This document shows, piece by piece, positions 1 to 8,197 of a stretch of DNA of 64,000 nt. The notes beneath the pieces were generated by a model. It was not told the DNA's origin, did no database searches, and worked only from the letters and a program-made list of their open reading frames with translations. The position numbers and the translations under genes are program-made. Every line of letters begins with the position of its first letter. The first letter of the stretch is position 1. Origin of the DNA: Victivallales bacterium (lineage in GTDB: Bacteria > Verrucomicrobiota > Lentisphaeria > Victivallales > JAUVCU01); the NCBI GenBank assembly GCA_029934175.1, contig JAOZMT010000001.1:1-64000 (forward strand). Direction: 5' to 3'.

Positions 1-1
1 A

Positions 2-1084
2 GTTTTAGAAAGAAGAATTTTACCTTATGTTAATGTTTTATCATATTTAGATGTCGGTGATTGGTCTTTAGATTCTTTTGGAAATTATAATTGGGCATTG
101 ATAAAATTGCCTGAATATGATGATAGAGATCCCTTTGCTGAAAGGGATGAAAAAATATATTATTATTTGTTGACCAAGGAAAGAGTATATGCTTTTGATG
201 AAGAAGGAAATTTAGTTAGAAGCACAAATAATCCTTTAGGTGAAATTCCGTTAATTAAAGTTTTACATGACGAAGTTGATACTTCTGGTGAAGGCGAACC
301 ATTATCAAATGATATGCCTTATCTAGCAAGGACTATTTTTAACTGGACTTCCATAATCGATGAAATGATAGAAAGACAAGGATTTGCTCAATTAGTTTGC
401 CCTGATGATGGTGAATTGGAAGAAATGAATAGATCAGAAGATGGTAATGTTTTAAGAAAGATTGGAACTTCTGCTGTTTTTACTTATCCAGCAAGTGCAG
501 GTCATCCACCACAATTTATTACACCAGATATTAGTCAATTAAGAACAATCTGGACTATTATAAATGGTATGATAGATTTTATCTATTTAAGTACGGCTTT
601 AGCTGGAACTAGAGAAGATATTGTAACAAATAGCAGTAGAGCAAGAAGAATTGCATTAGAATTGGTTGGTGCAACGTTGAAAGCTAAGGTTATGCATTTG
701 GAAACTGCCGAAAATCGAATGATAGAACTTTATTTGAAATATTTAAATAAGGAAAGACAAATCAATAAGAGATATTTCAGTAGTTATTGCAGAGATGTTA
801 ATGCATTGTCTTTTATGGATTATTTTGATAGTATATTTGAAATGATGAAGAAGAATATTAGCCGAAGCTTCAATAAGGCATTGGCTATAGAATTAACTGA
901 AAATTGTCCTTATCCAATGGTTCAGAAATTACGTGATGGAATCATTAAGGAAATACAAGATTCGGCAGGTGTATTGTTTGGTCAAGCACGTGATATTTAC
1001 GATTTCACAGCTACTGAAGAAGAAATAGAAAGAAGTAAACCAAAGAAGTCAAAAAAATCGAAAGAGAAGAAAGAAGAAAAATAA
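2..1084 (+). CDS. Portal protein, 5'-truncated by window edge
   Basis: The reading frame is open to the first bases of the window, so the N-terminus lies outside; a TTG at 98 is only an internal codon. About 360 residues are visible. The pattern (a beta-rich part with GEIPLIKV, then a long helical region with FNWTSIIDEMIERQGFAQ and SSRARRIALELVGA) resembles DUF4055/gp6-like phage portal proteins, the dodecameric ring at the capsid vertex through which DNA is packaged. The last 20 residues are Lys/Glu-rich. A scaffold-like gene follows 20 nt later and capsid genes lie downstream, which fits. The family is inferred from sequence pattern and context. Confidence 0.75.
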   Translation, partial: VLERRILPYVNVLSYLDVGDWSLDSFGNYNWALIKLPEYDDRDPFAERDEKIYYYLLTKERVYAFDEEGNLVRSTNNPLGEIPLIKVLHDEVDTSGEGEPLSNDMPYLARTIFNWTSIIDEMIERQGFAQLVCPDDGELEEMNRSEDGNVLRKIGTSAVFTYPASAGHPPQFITPDISQLRTIWTIINGMIDFIYLSTALAGTREDIVTNSSRARRIALELVGATLKAKVMHLETAENRMIELYLKYLNKERQINKRYFSSYCRDVNALSFMDYFDSIFEMMKKNISRSFNKALAIELTENCPYPMVQKLRDGIIKEIQDSAGVLFGQARDIYDFTATEEEIERSKPKKSKKSKEKKEEK

Positions 1085-1104
1085 TTTAGGAGGTTTAATA
1101 TAAT

Positions 1105-1953
1105 ATGCCAAAAGATAATGAAAAATTTGTTTCTGAAGAAGAATTTAAGAAGGTTGTGGAACAAAGAGATAAACTAAAAGAAGAATTGCGTGCTGCTGAA
1201 GAAGAAGCTAAAAAAGCAAAAAGGGAATTGAAAATTTTACAGGAAAAAATGCAAGTTAGAGAAAAAGCTGAAGAAGAACTTAAACAAAAGATGGCTGAAT
1301 TGGAAGAAAAATTGAATCAGTACCAAGAAAAAGAAGAAGAAGAAAAAATGAAAGAAGCTTCTGAGATAGAGAAGTTAAAAATTCAACATGAAAGGGAAAT
1401 TGAAAAACTGAAAAAGGAATATCAAGCTGAAATAAGGGAATATGAGAAGAAAATTAAAGAATTAGAAGGTAATTTGAATAATTCTAAAGATGAGATTTTT
1501 AAATTAAGAAGATATCAACTGGAAACTAGAATCTTACAGTCTGCATATGACATAGCTAAGAATCCAAAACGAATTGTTAAATTATGTAAAGATGATTTTG
1601 TATGGGATGAAGAAAATGGCGATTGGTATCATGTAAGAGAGACTAGTCGTGGTAATGTAGTGAAGATTCCAGTTGAAGAGTATATTAAGAAATTTTTAGA
1701 AGATCCAGAAAATGCTGACTTAGTAAAGGTAAAGATAAATGAACCTGTAGAAGGTGATAAGGATAAGAAAAAAGAACCTAAAGAAGATCTATCTGAAATA
1801 GCAAAGAAGTATACAGAAGAAGAGTTAAAGCATCAAGCGGAAATTAGAAATATGACAATAGAAGATTTGAAGAAGTTATTGAAGTTACAAGAAGAAGCTA
1901 AAAAGAAACGCAAAGAACAATTGAAGAATCTTGCTGAAAAAAATTTCATTTAA
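1105..1953 (+). CDS. Capsid scaffolding-like coiled-coil protein
   Basis: This 282-residue protein is highly charged. Residues about 10-150 form one long Glu/Lys-rich coiled coil. They are followed by a compact segment (about 150-205, with DFVWDEENGDWYHV) and a basic C-terminal helix. Position directly after the portal and upstream of the capsid gene, size and composition fit an assembly scaffold, which typically binds the capsid protein through a basic C-terminal helix. The start has AGGAGG 9-10 nt upstream. A structural role outside assembly is possible, since no protease gene was seen. Confidence 0.6.
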   Translation: MPKDNEKFVSEEEFKKVVEQRDKLKEELRAAEEEAKKAKRELKILQEKMQVREKAEEELKQKMAELEEKLNQYQEKEEEEKMKEASEIEKLKIQHEREIEKLKKEYQAEIREYEKKIKELEGNLNNSKDEIFKLRRYQLETRILQSAYDIAKNPKRIVKLCKDDFVWDEENGDWYHVRETSRGNVVKIPVEEYIKKFLEDPENADLVKVKINEPVEGDKDKKKEPKEDLSEIAKKYTEEELKHQAEIRNMTIEDLKKLLKLQEEAKKKRKEQLKNLAEKNFI

Positions 1954-1960
1954 GGAGTAA

Positions 1961-2245
1961 ATGATGAAATTAAAGGATTTGCTAAAAATAATTGAGGAAA
2001 AATGTAAAGATGATTATCATATTTCTGTTATGATTAAATCTTCTGGTTTATATTATTTTTATACTAGTTCTGGTTCAAAAGAAGAGAGTTTGTATGATTT
2101 CTTTTCGGATATTTTAGCAGGCTTAATTATGGTTTATAAAAAGATAGGTGATTCAGTAAAATTTGAGCAATTTTTGGCAGAATTAAACAAACAATTGATA
2201 TTGATGAAGAAAACTATTAAAGAAATAAAATTATATGAACCATGA
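1961..2245 (+). CDS. Hypothetical protein in head module
   Basis: A 94-residue protein with no family I recognise. It begins MMKLKDLLKIIEEK and is mostly predicted helical with a short aromatic beta segment (YYFYTSS). AGGAG lies just upstream, and the second ATG (1964) is an equally possible start. The gene starts 8 nt after the scaffold stop, and its stop overlaps the next start (ATGA), so it belongs to the same transcript. Confidence 0.6.
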   Translation: MMKLKDLLKIIEEKCKDDYHISVMIKSSGLYYFYTSSGSKEESLYDFFSDILAGLIMVYKKIGDSVKFEQFLAELNKQLILMKKTIKEIKLYEP

Positions 2246-2457
2246 TAAATTTTGTTGTTTTGATGGAAAAGGATGGTATTGCAAGATATTATAGACAATT
2301 AGATGGAAATGAAATTTTGTTTGAAATTTATAGAGATGGTGATTTAGAAGTTAGTCATAGAATTGATACTAAATTTTTAGCGCCAGAAATATTGTTTTCC
2401 TTATTTTTAGCGCCAAAAAATGTTGTTTTTTTGAAAGATGAAAAAGAAAAAAGTTAA
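2242..2457 (+). CDS. Hypothetical small protein
   Basis: A 71-residue protein of unknown function. Its start overlaps the previous stop as ATGA, suggesting translational coupling. The sequence is an alternating hydrophobic/charged beta-like pattern ending in a basic tail. The next gene starts 20 nt before its end in another frame. Confidence 0.55.
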   Translation: MINFVVLMEKDGIARYYRQLDGNEILFEIYRDGDLEVSHRIDTKFLAPEILFSLFLAPKNVVFLKDEKEKS

Positions 2458-2683
2458 ATATTTATTGAAAGATGGTAGATGGTCAACTAAATTTGACCCT
2501 TGGAACATAGCAGTTCCATTTGGAATGTCAAATAGTCAATCTGCAATAAGGAGAAGGGGATTTAGTGTTGGCATAGATGAAAATGGAATTTTTATTTTTA
2601 CACACAGATGCAGAAGTAAATCTTATCCGTCTTATAGAAAAATTCCAAAAAAAATAAGAGATTTTATCAAAAGTACAGCTTAA
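2438..2683 (+). CDS. Hypothetical basic small protein
   Basis: An 81-residue, strongly basic protein (KKKK start, several Arg/Lys clusters) with a central RWSTKFDPWN segment. It overlaps the previous gene by 20 nt. No family is recognised. A 42-nt stem-loop follows, so this is probably the last gene of the first head-gene segment. Confidence 0.5.
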   Translation: MKKKKVKYLLKDGRWSTKFDPWNIAVPFGMSNSQSAIRRRGFSVGIDENGIFIFTHRCRSKSYPSYRKIPKKIRDFIKSTA

Positions 2684-2701
2684 TTATTTTATTTTTCAAA
2701 A

Positions 2702-2743
2702 CGTCCCATTCTATAATCCAAGTCGGATTATCAGAATGGGACG
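2702..2743 (+). repeat. Stem-loop element, copy 1
   Basis: The arms are CGTCCCATTCT plus ATAATCC, loop AAGTC, then GGATTAT, one bulged C, and AGAATGGGACG. This gives 18 base pairs with one bulge. There is no U-run after it, so it is not a classical intrinsic terminator. A near-identical copy lies at 22016-22055. Both stand 20-28 nt before the start codon of a small gene that precedes a DUF2341 fibre gene. Confidence 0.85.
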
Positions 2744-2770
2744 AATTCGTGTCTTTAAAGGAGGTTAGTT

Positions 2771-3184
2771 ATGTTTGATGAATTATTTAAAACTTATGAA
2801 AAGTTATTACTTTATCGTCCTTGGGTTTATTATTGGAAAGTTACTTATACCAATGGTAAAAGCATAGCGCAATTTGATGAAAATGGAAATGAAATATTGT
2901 ATGGCAATGTTTCTAAGAAAGATGCATTAATTATTGGTTGGTATCCATTTGATGTTAAATTAGCTAAGAAATTATTAGATAAGGGTTTATTAGTATTGCC
3001 AAAGCAAATTCCAAGTCATGAAATTATTTTGGAAAAAGGTGAAGAACCGATAATTTTTAGACGTAATTATATTGCTTTGGGCCCGAATGGTGGAAGAAGA
3101 ATTAAATATATATTAGGTAAAAAACATAAATTTTTATGGATAATCGATGAAAATGGTAATAAAGAAATAAAAAAACTGGACTAA
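2771..3184 (+). CDS. Hypothetical protein preceding fibre gene
   Basis: A 137-residue protein rich in aromatic beta segments (RPWVYYWKVTYTNGKSIAQF) with a basic C-terminus. It has a good GGAGG site and lies between the stem-loop and the DUF2341 protein gene, 23 nt away. Its position parallels the 22075 gene, but I see no clear sequence similarity between the two. It may be a chaperone or adaptor for the fibre protein; this is a guess from position only. Confidence 0.6.
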   Translation: MFDELFKTYEKLLLYRPWVYYWKVTYTNGKSIAQFDENGNEILYGNVSKKDALIIGWYPFDVKLAKKLLDKGLLVLPKQIPSHEIILEKGEEPIIFRRNYIALGPNGGRRIKYILGKKHKFLWIIDENGNKEIKKLD

Positions 3185-3207
3185 TTAATTAAGAGAGGTG
3201 TATTAAA

Positions 3208-6117
3208 TTGTGGTTATCTTCTGATTGGCAGTATAGAAAAAAAATTACCATTCAAGGACAATCAGGTGCTGGAACCAATTATCAAGTACTACTCAAAGTT
3301 GGAGAAAGTTCTGGCGCTTCAGGATGTGACTTTCATGTGGAAGGCCATTCAGCTAATTTTCCCAATGATCAAAATCAATCTGGCGATTTACGTTTCACTA
3401 AAAGCGATGGTATTACTTTATTAAATTTCTGGGTAGAAAAAGTAGAAGGAACATCACCTAATCGTGTAGCATATTGCTGGGTAAAAATTACTGATAATTT
3501 AGATAATAATGTAGATATTTATTGTTATTATGGTAATTCTAATGCTGATAATGTAAGTTCGATTACTAATACATTTATAAGAGAAATAAGCAATCTTAAA
3601 GGCGCTTGGCATTGTGATGAAAATTCTGGAGATACGATCGAGGATTCATCAGGAAATAATTATGATGGGACAAAGCATGGTGCAACTTGGACTGATGGAA
3701 AATTTGGCAGCGCCTTGAATTTCGATGGAGACGATTATGTAGATTTGGGAGACATTTTAGATGATGTATTTGCTGGAGTAGATAAGAAATTTAGCTTTTC
3801 TTTATGGATAAAACCATCTGCTCAAATGACAAATAATCAAATTATAGTCAAAAATGCCGATTCCGCTTGTTCAGAAAATCAAAGACAATTTATATTCAGA
3901 TTATTTAGCGACAGTAAACCTGAATTTTTGTATTATTGTAGCCTTACAACAACTGATTACAGAGGTGTTTTAGGTTCAACTCCAATAACTAATCTTGATA
4001 AATGGTATCATCTTGTTGTAACTTATGATGGTTCCGTTGATACAAATGATGGATTAGATAGAGTTAAAATATATGTTGATGGGCAAGCTGAATCTACTAG
4101 TTTAGATTTGAGTGGGGGTAATCTTGGCGATATTCAAAATGGGACATCACATCTTGGTTTTGGTAAACATTTGAATTCATCAGGAGGTCCTTGCGGAAAT
4201 ACTGGATATTTCAATGGTATTATGGATGAAATTTTTATTTTTGATAAAGTTTTAACTGCTGAAGAAATTTCGGATTTATATAATAATTACGGTTATACAA
4301 CAACAAATTATTCAGGAAAAATATTAGTTCGTAAACGAACTGATCCAGAACCAAACTTTTCTGCATCTTCCTTCGAAGAGAAATTAGGTGCAGTTTATAT
4401 TGATGCATATTTGTTAAAGACAGGATGGTTATCCAATTGGAATTATAGAAGGAAAATTACTATAACTAATAATGTGATAAGTAATTTATCGGATTTTCAA
4501 GTGAAAATAGAATTAGATTCTTCTAATTTTGATTTTTCTAAAGCTAAAAATGATGGTTCTGATATAAGAATAACGGATGATGATGGAACCACTCTTTTAA
4601 AATATTGGTTGCAGAAATGGGATAGCGCAAATTCGAAAGGAATTATATGGGTTAAAGTACCTTTGATTTCTGGTAATTCTGAAAAAAATATTTATTTATA
4701 TTATGGTAATAGCGAAGCTTCTGATGCGCAAGAGCCCAAAAATGTTTTTCTTGATTATAGCGATGGAAATTATGAAAATGAATGGAGTGAAAATTCATCG
4801 AATTTAACAGTCAGTAATGAAAATGGTGAGCTTAAATTTTATGCTACTGGTTCTGGTAGTGATAGATATGCTGAAAAGACATTTAATGTCAGTGAAGTTA
4901 AATATGTTGTTGAATTTAGAATAAGAGTTTCAGAATATGGCGATCATGATTACTTTTTTGCATCAGGTATAGATGGTAATGCATTTGATAATAGAATGTG
5001 GCAACTTGTTCACCCATATTCTGAAGATCAAGATGGATCTTATTATCAAGATACTTCTGAACACTTACTTTATTCTCCTATTTCTATGGGTACATATTAT
5101 AGATATAAAATAATTGTGAATGAAGCAAATGAAATAAAATACTATATATATGATGATAATGATAATCAACTCGCTAATGCTTCTACAACATCTTTTGGGG
5201 GTTCACCAACAGATGTAGATAATTTGAAATTTGGCCCAATTACAAGTTATTCTCAAACTCAATTGGCATATATATCATGGATTTTTACAAGGAAATATGT
5301 TAGTACAGAACCTTCTTTATCTATTGGTTCCGAGGAAAGTAAAAAAACTTTTGATTATTCAATTGATATTTTGTTGAAAATAATTAAACAAGAACTTTGT
5401 AATTTAGATATTTTATTGCAAAAATTTGATTCTGTTAATTATAATATTGATTTAATAATTGAAGAAATAACTAAGAAAGATTATAATACTGATATTTTAT
5501 TAGAAACAGTTGGACAAGAATCTTATGTTTTGGATATTTTACTGCAAAAACTTAATTCCATTAGTTATAATATTGATTTAATTTTAAATAAAATTGGAAA
5601 ATCACAATATTCTATAGATTTAATGTTACAAACGGAGGAAGGAAAGTCCGAATATAATTTTGATGTTCTTTTAAAAGGAATTTTAAATCTCAATTATCAA
5701 TTTGATGTTTTATTAAAATTATTGAGATCTCTTGTTTATAGTATCAATGCAATACTTAATAAATTAGAATCAATTACTTATGATAATGATATTTTATTAG
5801 AACAATTACAATCTTTTAATTATGATATTGATATATTATTAAAGCAATTGTCATCTTCTATTTATGATATTAATGTATTATTTAAACAATTGCAGATTCT
5901 TACTTATAATATAGATATAATAATTAAGGTAATTGGAAAACAAATTCCTATTGATATTATATTATTGAAAGCAAACGAAATTAAACATTCAATAGATGTT
6001 TTCTTATTGGCCCAAAGATTAAGATTTGCACCATGTAAATTGACTTTAGATTATAATAGATATGACTTAACTTTAGATTTTCAATGTAATGAGTTTAATT
6101 TGGATTTTGCTTGTTAG
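3208..6117 (+). CDS. DUF2341/LamG fibre-like virion protein with 14-residue repeats
   Basis: This 969-residue protein starts at TTG with GAGAGG upstream, matching the TTG start of the related gene at 25495. Domain order is a DUF2341 domain (about 1-120), a LamG/concanavalin-like domain (about 130-370), a second, divergent DUF2341 domain (about 409-510), a second lectin-like domain ending RKYVSTEPSLS (about 515-705), about 16 repeats of 14 residues with core YNIDILL (about 715-935), and a short beta C-terminus. DUF2341 and LamG domains occur in surface carbohydrate-binding proteins. It lies between the scaffold and the decoration/capsid genes, so a head fibre or decoration role is possible; a tail fibre is the alternative. 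Confidence 0.75.
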   Translation: MWLSSDWQYRKKITIQGQSGAGTNYQVLLKVGESSGASGCDFHVEGHSANFPNDQNQSGDLRFTKSDGITLLNFWVEKVEGTSPNRVAYCWVKITDNLDNNVDIYCYYGNSNADNVSSITNTFIREISNLKGAWHCDENSGDTIEDSSGNNYDGTKHGATWTDGKFGSALNFDGDDYVDLGDILDDVFAGVDKKFSFSLWIKPSAQMTNNQIIVKNADSACSENQRQFIFRLFSDSKPEFLYYCSLTTTDYRGVLGSTPITNLDKWYHLVVTYDGSVDTNDGLDRVKIYVDGQAESTSLDLSGGNLGDIQNGTSHLGFGKHLNSSGGPCGNTGYFNGIMDEIFIFDKVLTAEEISDLYNNYGYTTTNYSGKILVRKRTDPEPNFSASSFEEKLGAVYIDAYLLKTGWLSNWNYRRKITITNNVISNLSDFQVKIELDSSNFDFSKAKNDGSDIRITDDDGTTLLKYWLQKWDSANSKGIIWVKVPLISGNSEKNIYLYYGNSEASDAQEPKNVFLDYSDGNYENEWSENSSNLTVSNENGELKFYATGSGSDRYAEKTFNVSEVKYVVEFRIRVSEYGDHDYFFASGIDGNAFDNRMWQLVHPYSEDQDGSYYQDTSEHLLYSPISMGTYYRYKIIVNEANEIKYYIYDDNDNQLANASTTSFGGSPTDVDNLKFGPITSYSQTQLAYISWIFTRKYVSTEPSLSIGSEESKKTFDYSIDILLKIIKQELCNLDILLQKFDSVNYNIDLIIEEITKKDYNTDILLETVGQESYVLDILLQKLNSISYNIDLILNKIGKSQYSIDLMLQTEEGKSEYNFDVLLKGILNLNYQFDVLLKLLRSLVYSINAILNKLESITYDNDILLEQLQSFNYDIDILLKQLSSSIYDINVLFKQLQILTYNIDIIIKVIGKQIPIDIILLKANEIKHSIDVFLLAQRLRFAPCKLTLDYNRYDLTLDFQCNEFNLDFAC
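3219..3540 (+). repeat. DUF2341 DNA repeat, copy 1
   Basis: This stretch, coding for NWQYRKKITIQGQSGAG through YCYYGN, is nearly identical at nucleotide level to 22468-22790, 25507-25830 and 26508-26830. Differences are mostly synonymous. Boundaries are approximate. Confidence 0.8.
5354..6015 (+). repeat. Tandem 14-residue YNIDxLL protein repeats
   Basis: About 16 consecutive repeats are encoded, nearly all exactly 14 residues. Each has an aromatic residue at position 1, Ile at 3, Asp at 4 and Leu/Ile at 5-7. The same motif recurs at 23386-23600 and in the giant protein near 30637 and 33040-33640. Confidence 0.85.
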
Positions 6118-6131
6118 GAGGAATAGGAGAT

Positions 6132-6485
6132 ATGAAATTAACTAAAGGAGATAGCATTTTATTTAGTTGTACTGTAAATGGAATTGAAAATCTAGATAAT
6201 TGGAAAATTCGTTGTGAAATTTATGATGATTATCAGCATTCTATTAAATTGGCAACTGCTAATTCAGGTGGAAGCGATGAACAGATAAAAATTACCGATT
6301 CGGAAAATTGCAAATTTGAAATTTATGTACCAAAAGATGCTACTGCTGATTTTGATGATATAGCCTACATAGAAATAGAAGTAGAAAGCCCAGATGGTCA
6401 AGTTCAAACTTTGAATATAAGAGAACTTCCAGATGGAAGGTTTGAACTGAAAGATCAGAAGATTACTTGGACAACGCCGTCTTAA
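6132..6485 (+). CDS. Small beta-sandwich-like virion protein
   Basis: A 117-residue protein starting at ATG 6132 with AGGAG seven nt upstream; an upstream in-frame TTG at 6111 lacks a site. The sequence is beta-rich with an Asp/Glu bias, and its layout (KGDSILFSCTV, then CEIYDDY) resembles Ig-like or BppU-N-like adaptor domains of phage tail fibres. That similarity is only by eye. It directly follows the fibre gene and may attach it to the particle. Confidence 0.5.
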   Translation: MKLTKGDSILFSCTVNGIENLDNWKIRCEIYDDYQHSIKLATANSGGSDEQIKITDSENCKFEIYVPKDATADFDDIAYIEIEVESPDGQVQTLNIRELPDGRFELKDQKITWTTPS

Positions 6486-6488
6486 AAC

Positions 6489-6524
6489 TTGACAAATTGA
6501 CGAAAATATGTTAACATCTATACT
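6489..6524 (+). promoter_or_regulatory. Sigma70-like promoter of the moron
   Basis: TTGACA at 6489-6494 is followed, after exactly 17 bp, by TAACAT at 6512-6517. A second pairing, TTGACG (6497) with TATACT (6519) at 16 bp, overlaps it. It lies in the gap after the 6132 gene and reads into the 6550 and 7222 genes. Confidence 0.75.
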
Positions 6525-6549
6525 GTAAAATCTTCTGAGGTTTTCCATT

Positions 6550-7218
6550 TTGCGTATTTTATTGCCTTGTGTATTGTCTTCAGATGCAATAAAAATTGCA
6601 TATTGTTTATATAAAAAGAAGAAACTTAAACTATCAGATTACTGTCCAATTTTTCCAAAGAAATCAATTCATCTGCAAAATAATGATATAATCTTATTTG
6701 ATATAAAAATAAATACAAAATTGAAAATATTCATTTATCCTTATTTTTCTGATTTCTTTAAAAATATAATAAAAGAAGATATAAATTTTCATTTTCTTAA
6801 TAATTTACAAGAAGATTTTTGGTGGGGTTTGGATTCGGAAGGAATAGATACATTACAATTATTATCCAATTGTTTTGATTATTTTGAAAGGTATAGATTA
6901 CATTGGCTAAAACAATTTGAAGATATTCAATTGGAAAGAATTCAAATAAAATCATATCTAGTTGCAATAAACGATAATATTCTTCCAGAATCTAAATATC
7001 TGAAATCTGAACTTAGAAAAGTTGACTATATGATTTATAGATTTGGCGATGATTTCGGAATAAGGAAAGGATTTCAATCTGATGGCCCATCATTAGTTGA
7101 TTTTCATAAATACATAAATGTAGAACATTTTACACATAAGAAAGGTTATTTTGTAAATTTGAAAAATACAAACATAGAAGAAATTTTAAAAAGTTTAGAA
7201 AAATTTTTAGAGGTTTAA
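6550..7218 (+). CDS. Hypothetical moron protein
   Basis: A 222-residue protein starting at TTG with GAGG nine nt upstream, transcribed from its own promoter. I do not recognise the family. Visible features are an N-terminal hydrophobic/Cys segment (MRILLPCVLSSDAIKIAYCLY), a Trp-rich middle (EDFWWGLDSEGIDTLQLL) and a conserved-looking FGDDFGIRKGFQSDGPSL near 175-192. It sits 3 nt before a lipoprotein gene, so the pair is probably co-transcribed and could act in the infected or lysogenic cell rather than in the virion. Confidence 0.6.
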   Translation: MRILLPCVLSSDAIKIAYCLYKKKKLKLSDYCPIFPKKSIHLQNNDIILFDIKINTKLKIFIYPYFSDFFKNIIKEDINFHFLNNLQEDFWWGLDSEGIDTLQLLSNCFDYFERYRLHWLKQFEDIQLERIQIKSYLVAINDNILPESKYLKSELRKVDYMIYRFGDDFGIRKGFQSDGPSLVDFHKYINVEHFTHKKGYFVNLKNTNIEEILKSLEKFLEV

Positions 7219-7221
7219 ATT

Positions 7222-7623
7222 ATGAAAAAATTAATTTCATTTCTTTTAATTTCAATATTTTTATTTACTATTGCTTGTGGGACTACTTCGACTGCAATTA
7301 AAGTTCCTAAGATTGATAAAGGTTATGAAAAGGTAATGAAACAGGCTGATGATTTGGCTAAGGTTTTAGCGAAACATTCAGCCTTTTCAATTTGTTTCTG
7401 GAAAGCTGCTTTAGGTGAGGACATAAACAAATTGTCTCATAGTTCTATTGTTTGTCTAAATGCAATAGAACAAATAATGATGACTAAGAATTATAAGGAT
7501 TTAAATGATTGCGAAAAAGGAATTATTTTAGCTTGTTGGCTAAAATTTTCAGCAGAATTAACTAATCAAATGATTGCTAAGTTGCCAGAAGAAATTTCAA
7601 AAATAATTTTACTATTTAAATAG
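7222..7623 (+). CDS. Predicted lipoprotein
   Basis: This 133-residue protein has a typical lipoprotein signal: KK, a hydrophobic core, and lipobox TIAC with the lipidated Cys at 19. The mature part of about 114 residues is helical and contains several Cys residues. Phage lipoproteins expressed from separate promoters often block superinfection or change the cell surface. That role is an inference from localisation and from the moron promoter. No named family is recognised. Confidence 0.7.
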   Translation: MKKLISFLLISIFLFTIACGTTSTAIKVPKIDKGYEKVMKQADDLAKVLAKHSAFSICFWKAALGEDINKLSHSSIVCLNAIEQIMMTKNYKDLNDCEKGIILACWLKFSAELTNQMIAKLPEEISKIILLFK

Positions 7624-7636
7624 GGGGTTAAATATT

Positions 7637-8161
7637 ATGAAAGCTATTAAAGCAGGGATTTTTGATGCTTATCATGCAGATGGTCTTAATTTAGAAATTA
7701 ATCTTAAAAATGTTACAGTGAAAGGCGGAACTGCTTCTTTTGTAGGTCAGAAAGGCGCAAATTACAAACTTGTAGATCAGGCAAGCAATGCTACTGACAA
7801 CATAGTTGGTTGGGCTATTTTAGGTGATTACACTGCTTATAATATTCATGGCGTAACTGATAATGGTGATGGAACATATACATTTACTGAAGATAAGGAA
7901 AGATTTGTCATTACTGATGAAGAAGCTATTTTCTTAATTAAAGGTACTGGTGGTTCTCCAGATGCAGAAACTGCTATTAAAGCATTGCGTTATGGCGATG
8001 CACTTAAAGTTATTATAAGCAACAATGAGCAGGTAGTGGATTTGGATAATAGTCCATTTAATGAAGGTTTTGTGATTTTTGTAGGCGCTTCAGACGAAGA
8101 AGCAGAAGCTGGTTATATGCGTGTTAAAATCAATACACATAAGCAAATAGTTGTTTCATAA
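7637..8161 (+). CDS. Probable head decoration protein
   Basis: A 174-residue protein with GGGGG upstream of its ATG, located 36 nt before the major capsid gene. This is the usual place for a capsid decoration (stabilisation) protein. The sequence is beta-rich and Gly/Asp-rich (TDNGDGTYTFTED). No specific family is assigned; the call rests on position and composition. Confidence 0.55.
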   Translation: MKAIKAGIFDAYHADGLNLEINLKNVTVKGGTASFVGQKGANYKLVDQASNATDNIVGWAILGDYTAYNIHGVTDNGDGTYTFTEDKERFVITDEEAIFLIKGTGGSPDAETAIKALRYGDALKVIISNNEQVVDLDNSPFNEGFVIFVGASDEEAEAGYMRVKINTHKQIVVS

Positions 8162-8197
8162 TTAGAAAATAATATAATATTTGGAGGTTAAATTATC

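Noticed and set aside
98..1084. Gene starting at TTG 98
   Set aside because: The frame is open upstream to the window edge and no ribosome site precedes the TTG, so the gene is truncated rather than starting here.
6550..7218. DHH-type phosphoesterase
   Set aside because: No DHH or DHxxxD motif is present; only a vague FGIRKGF block suggested it.
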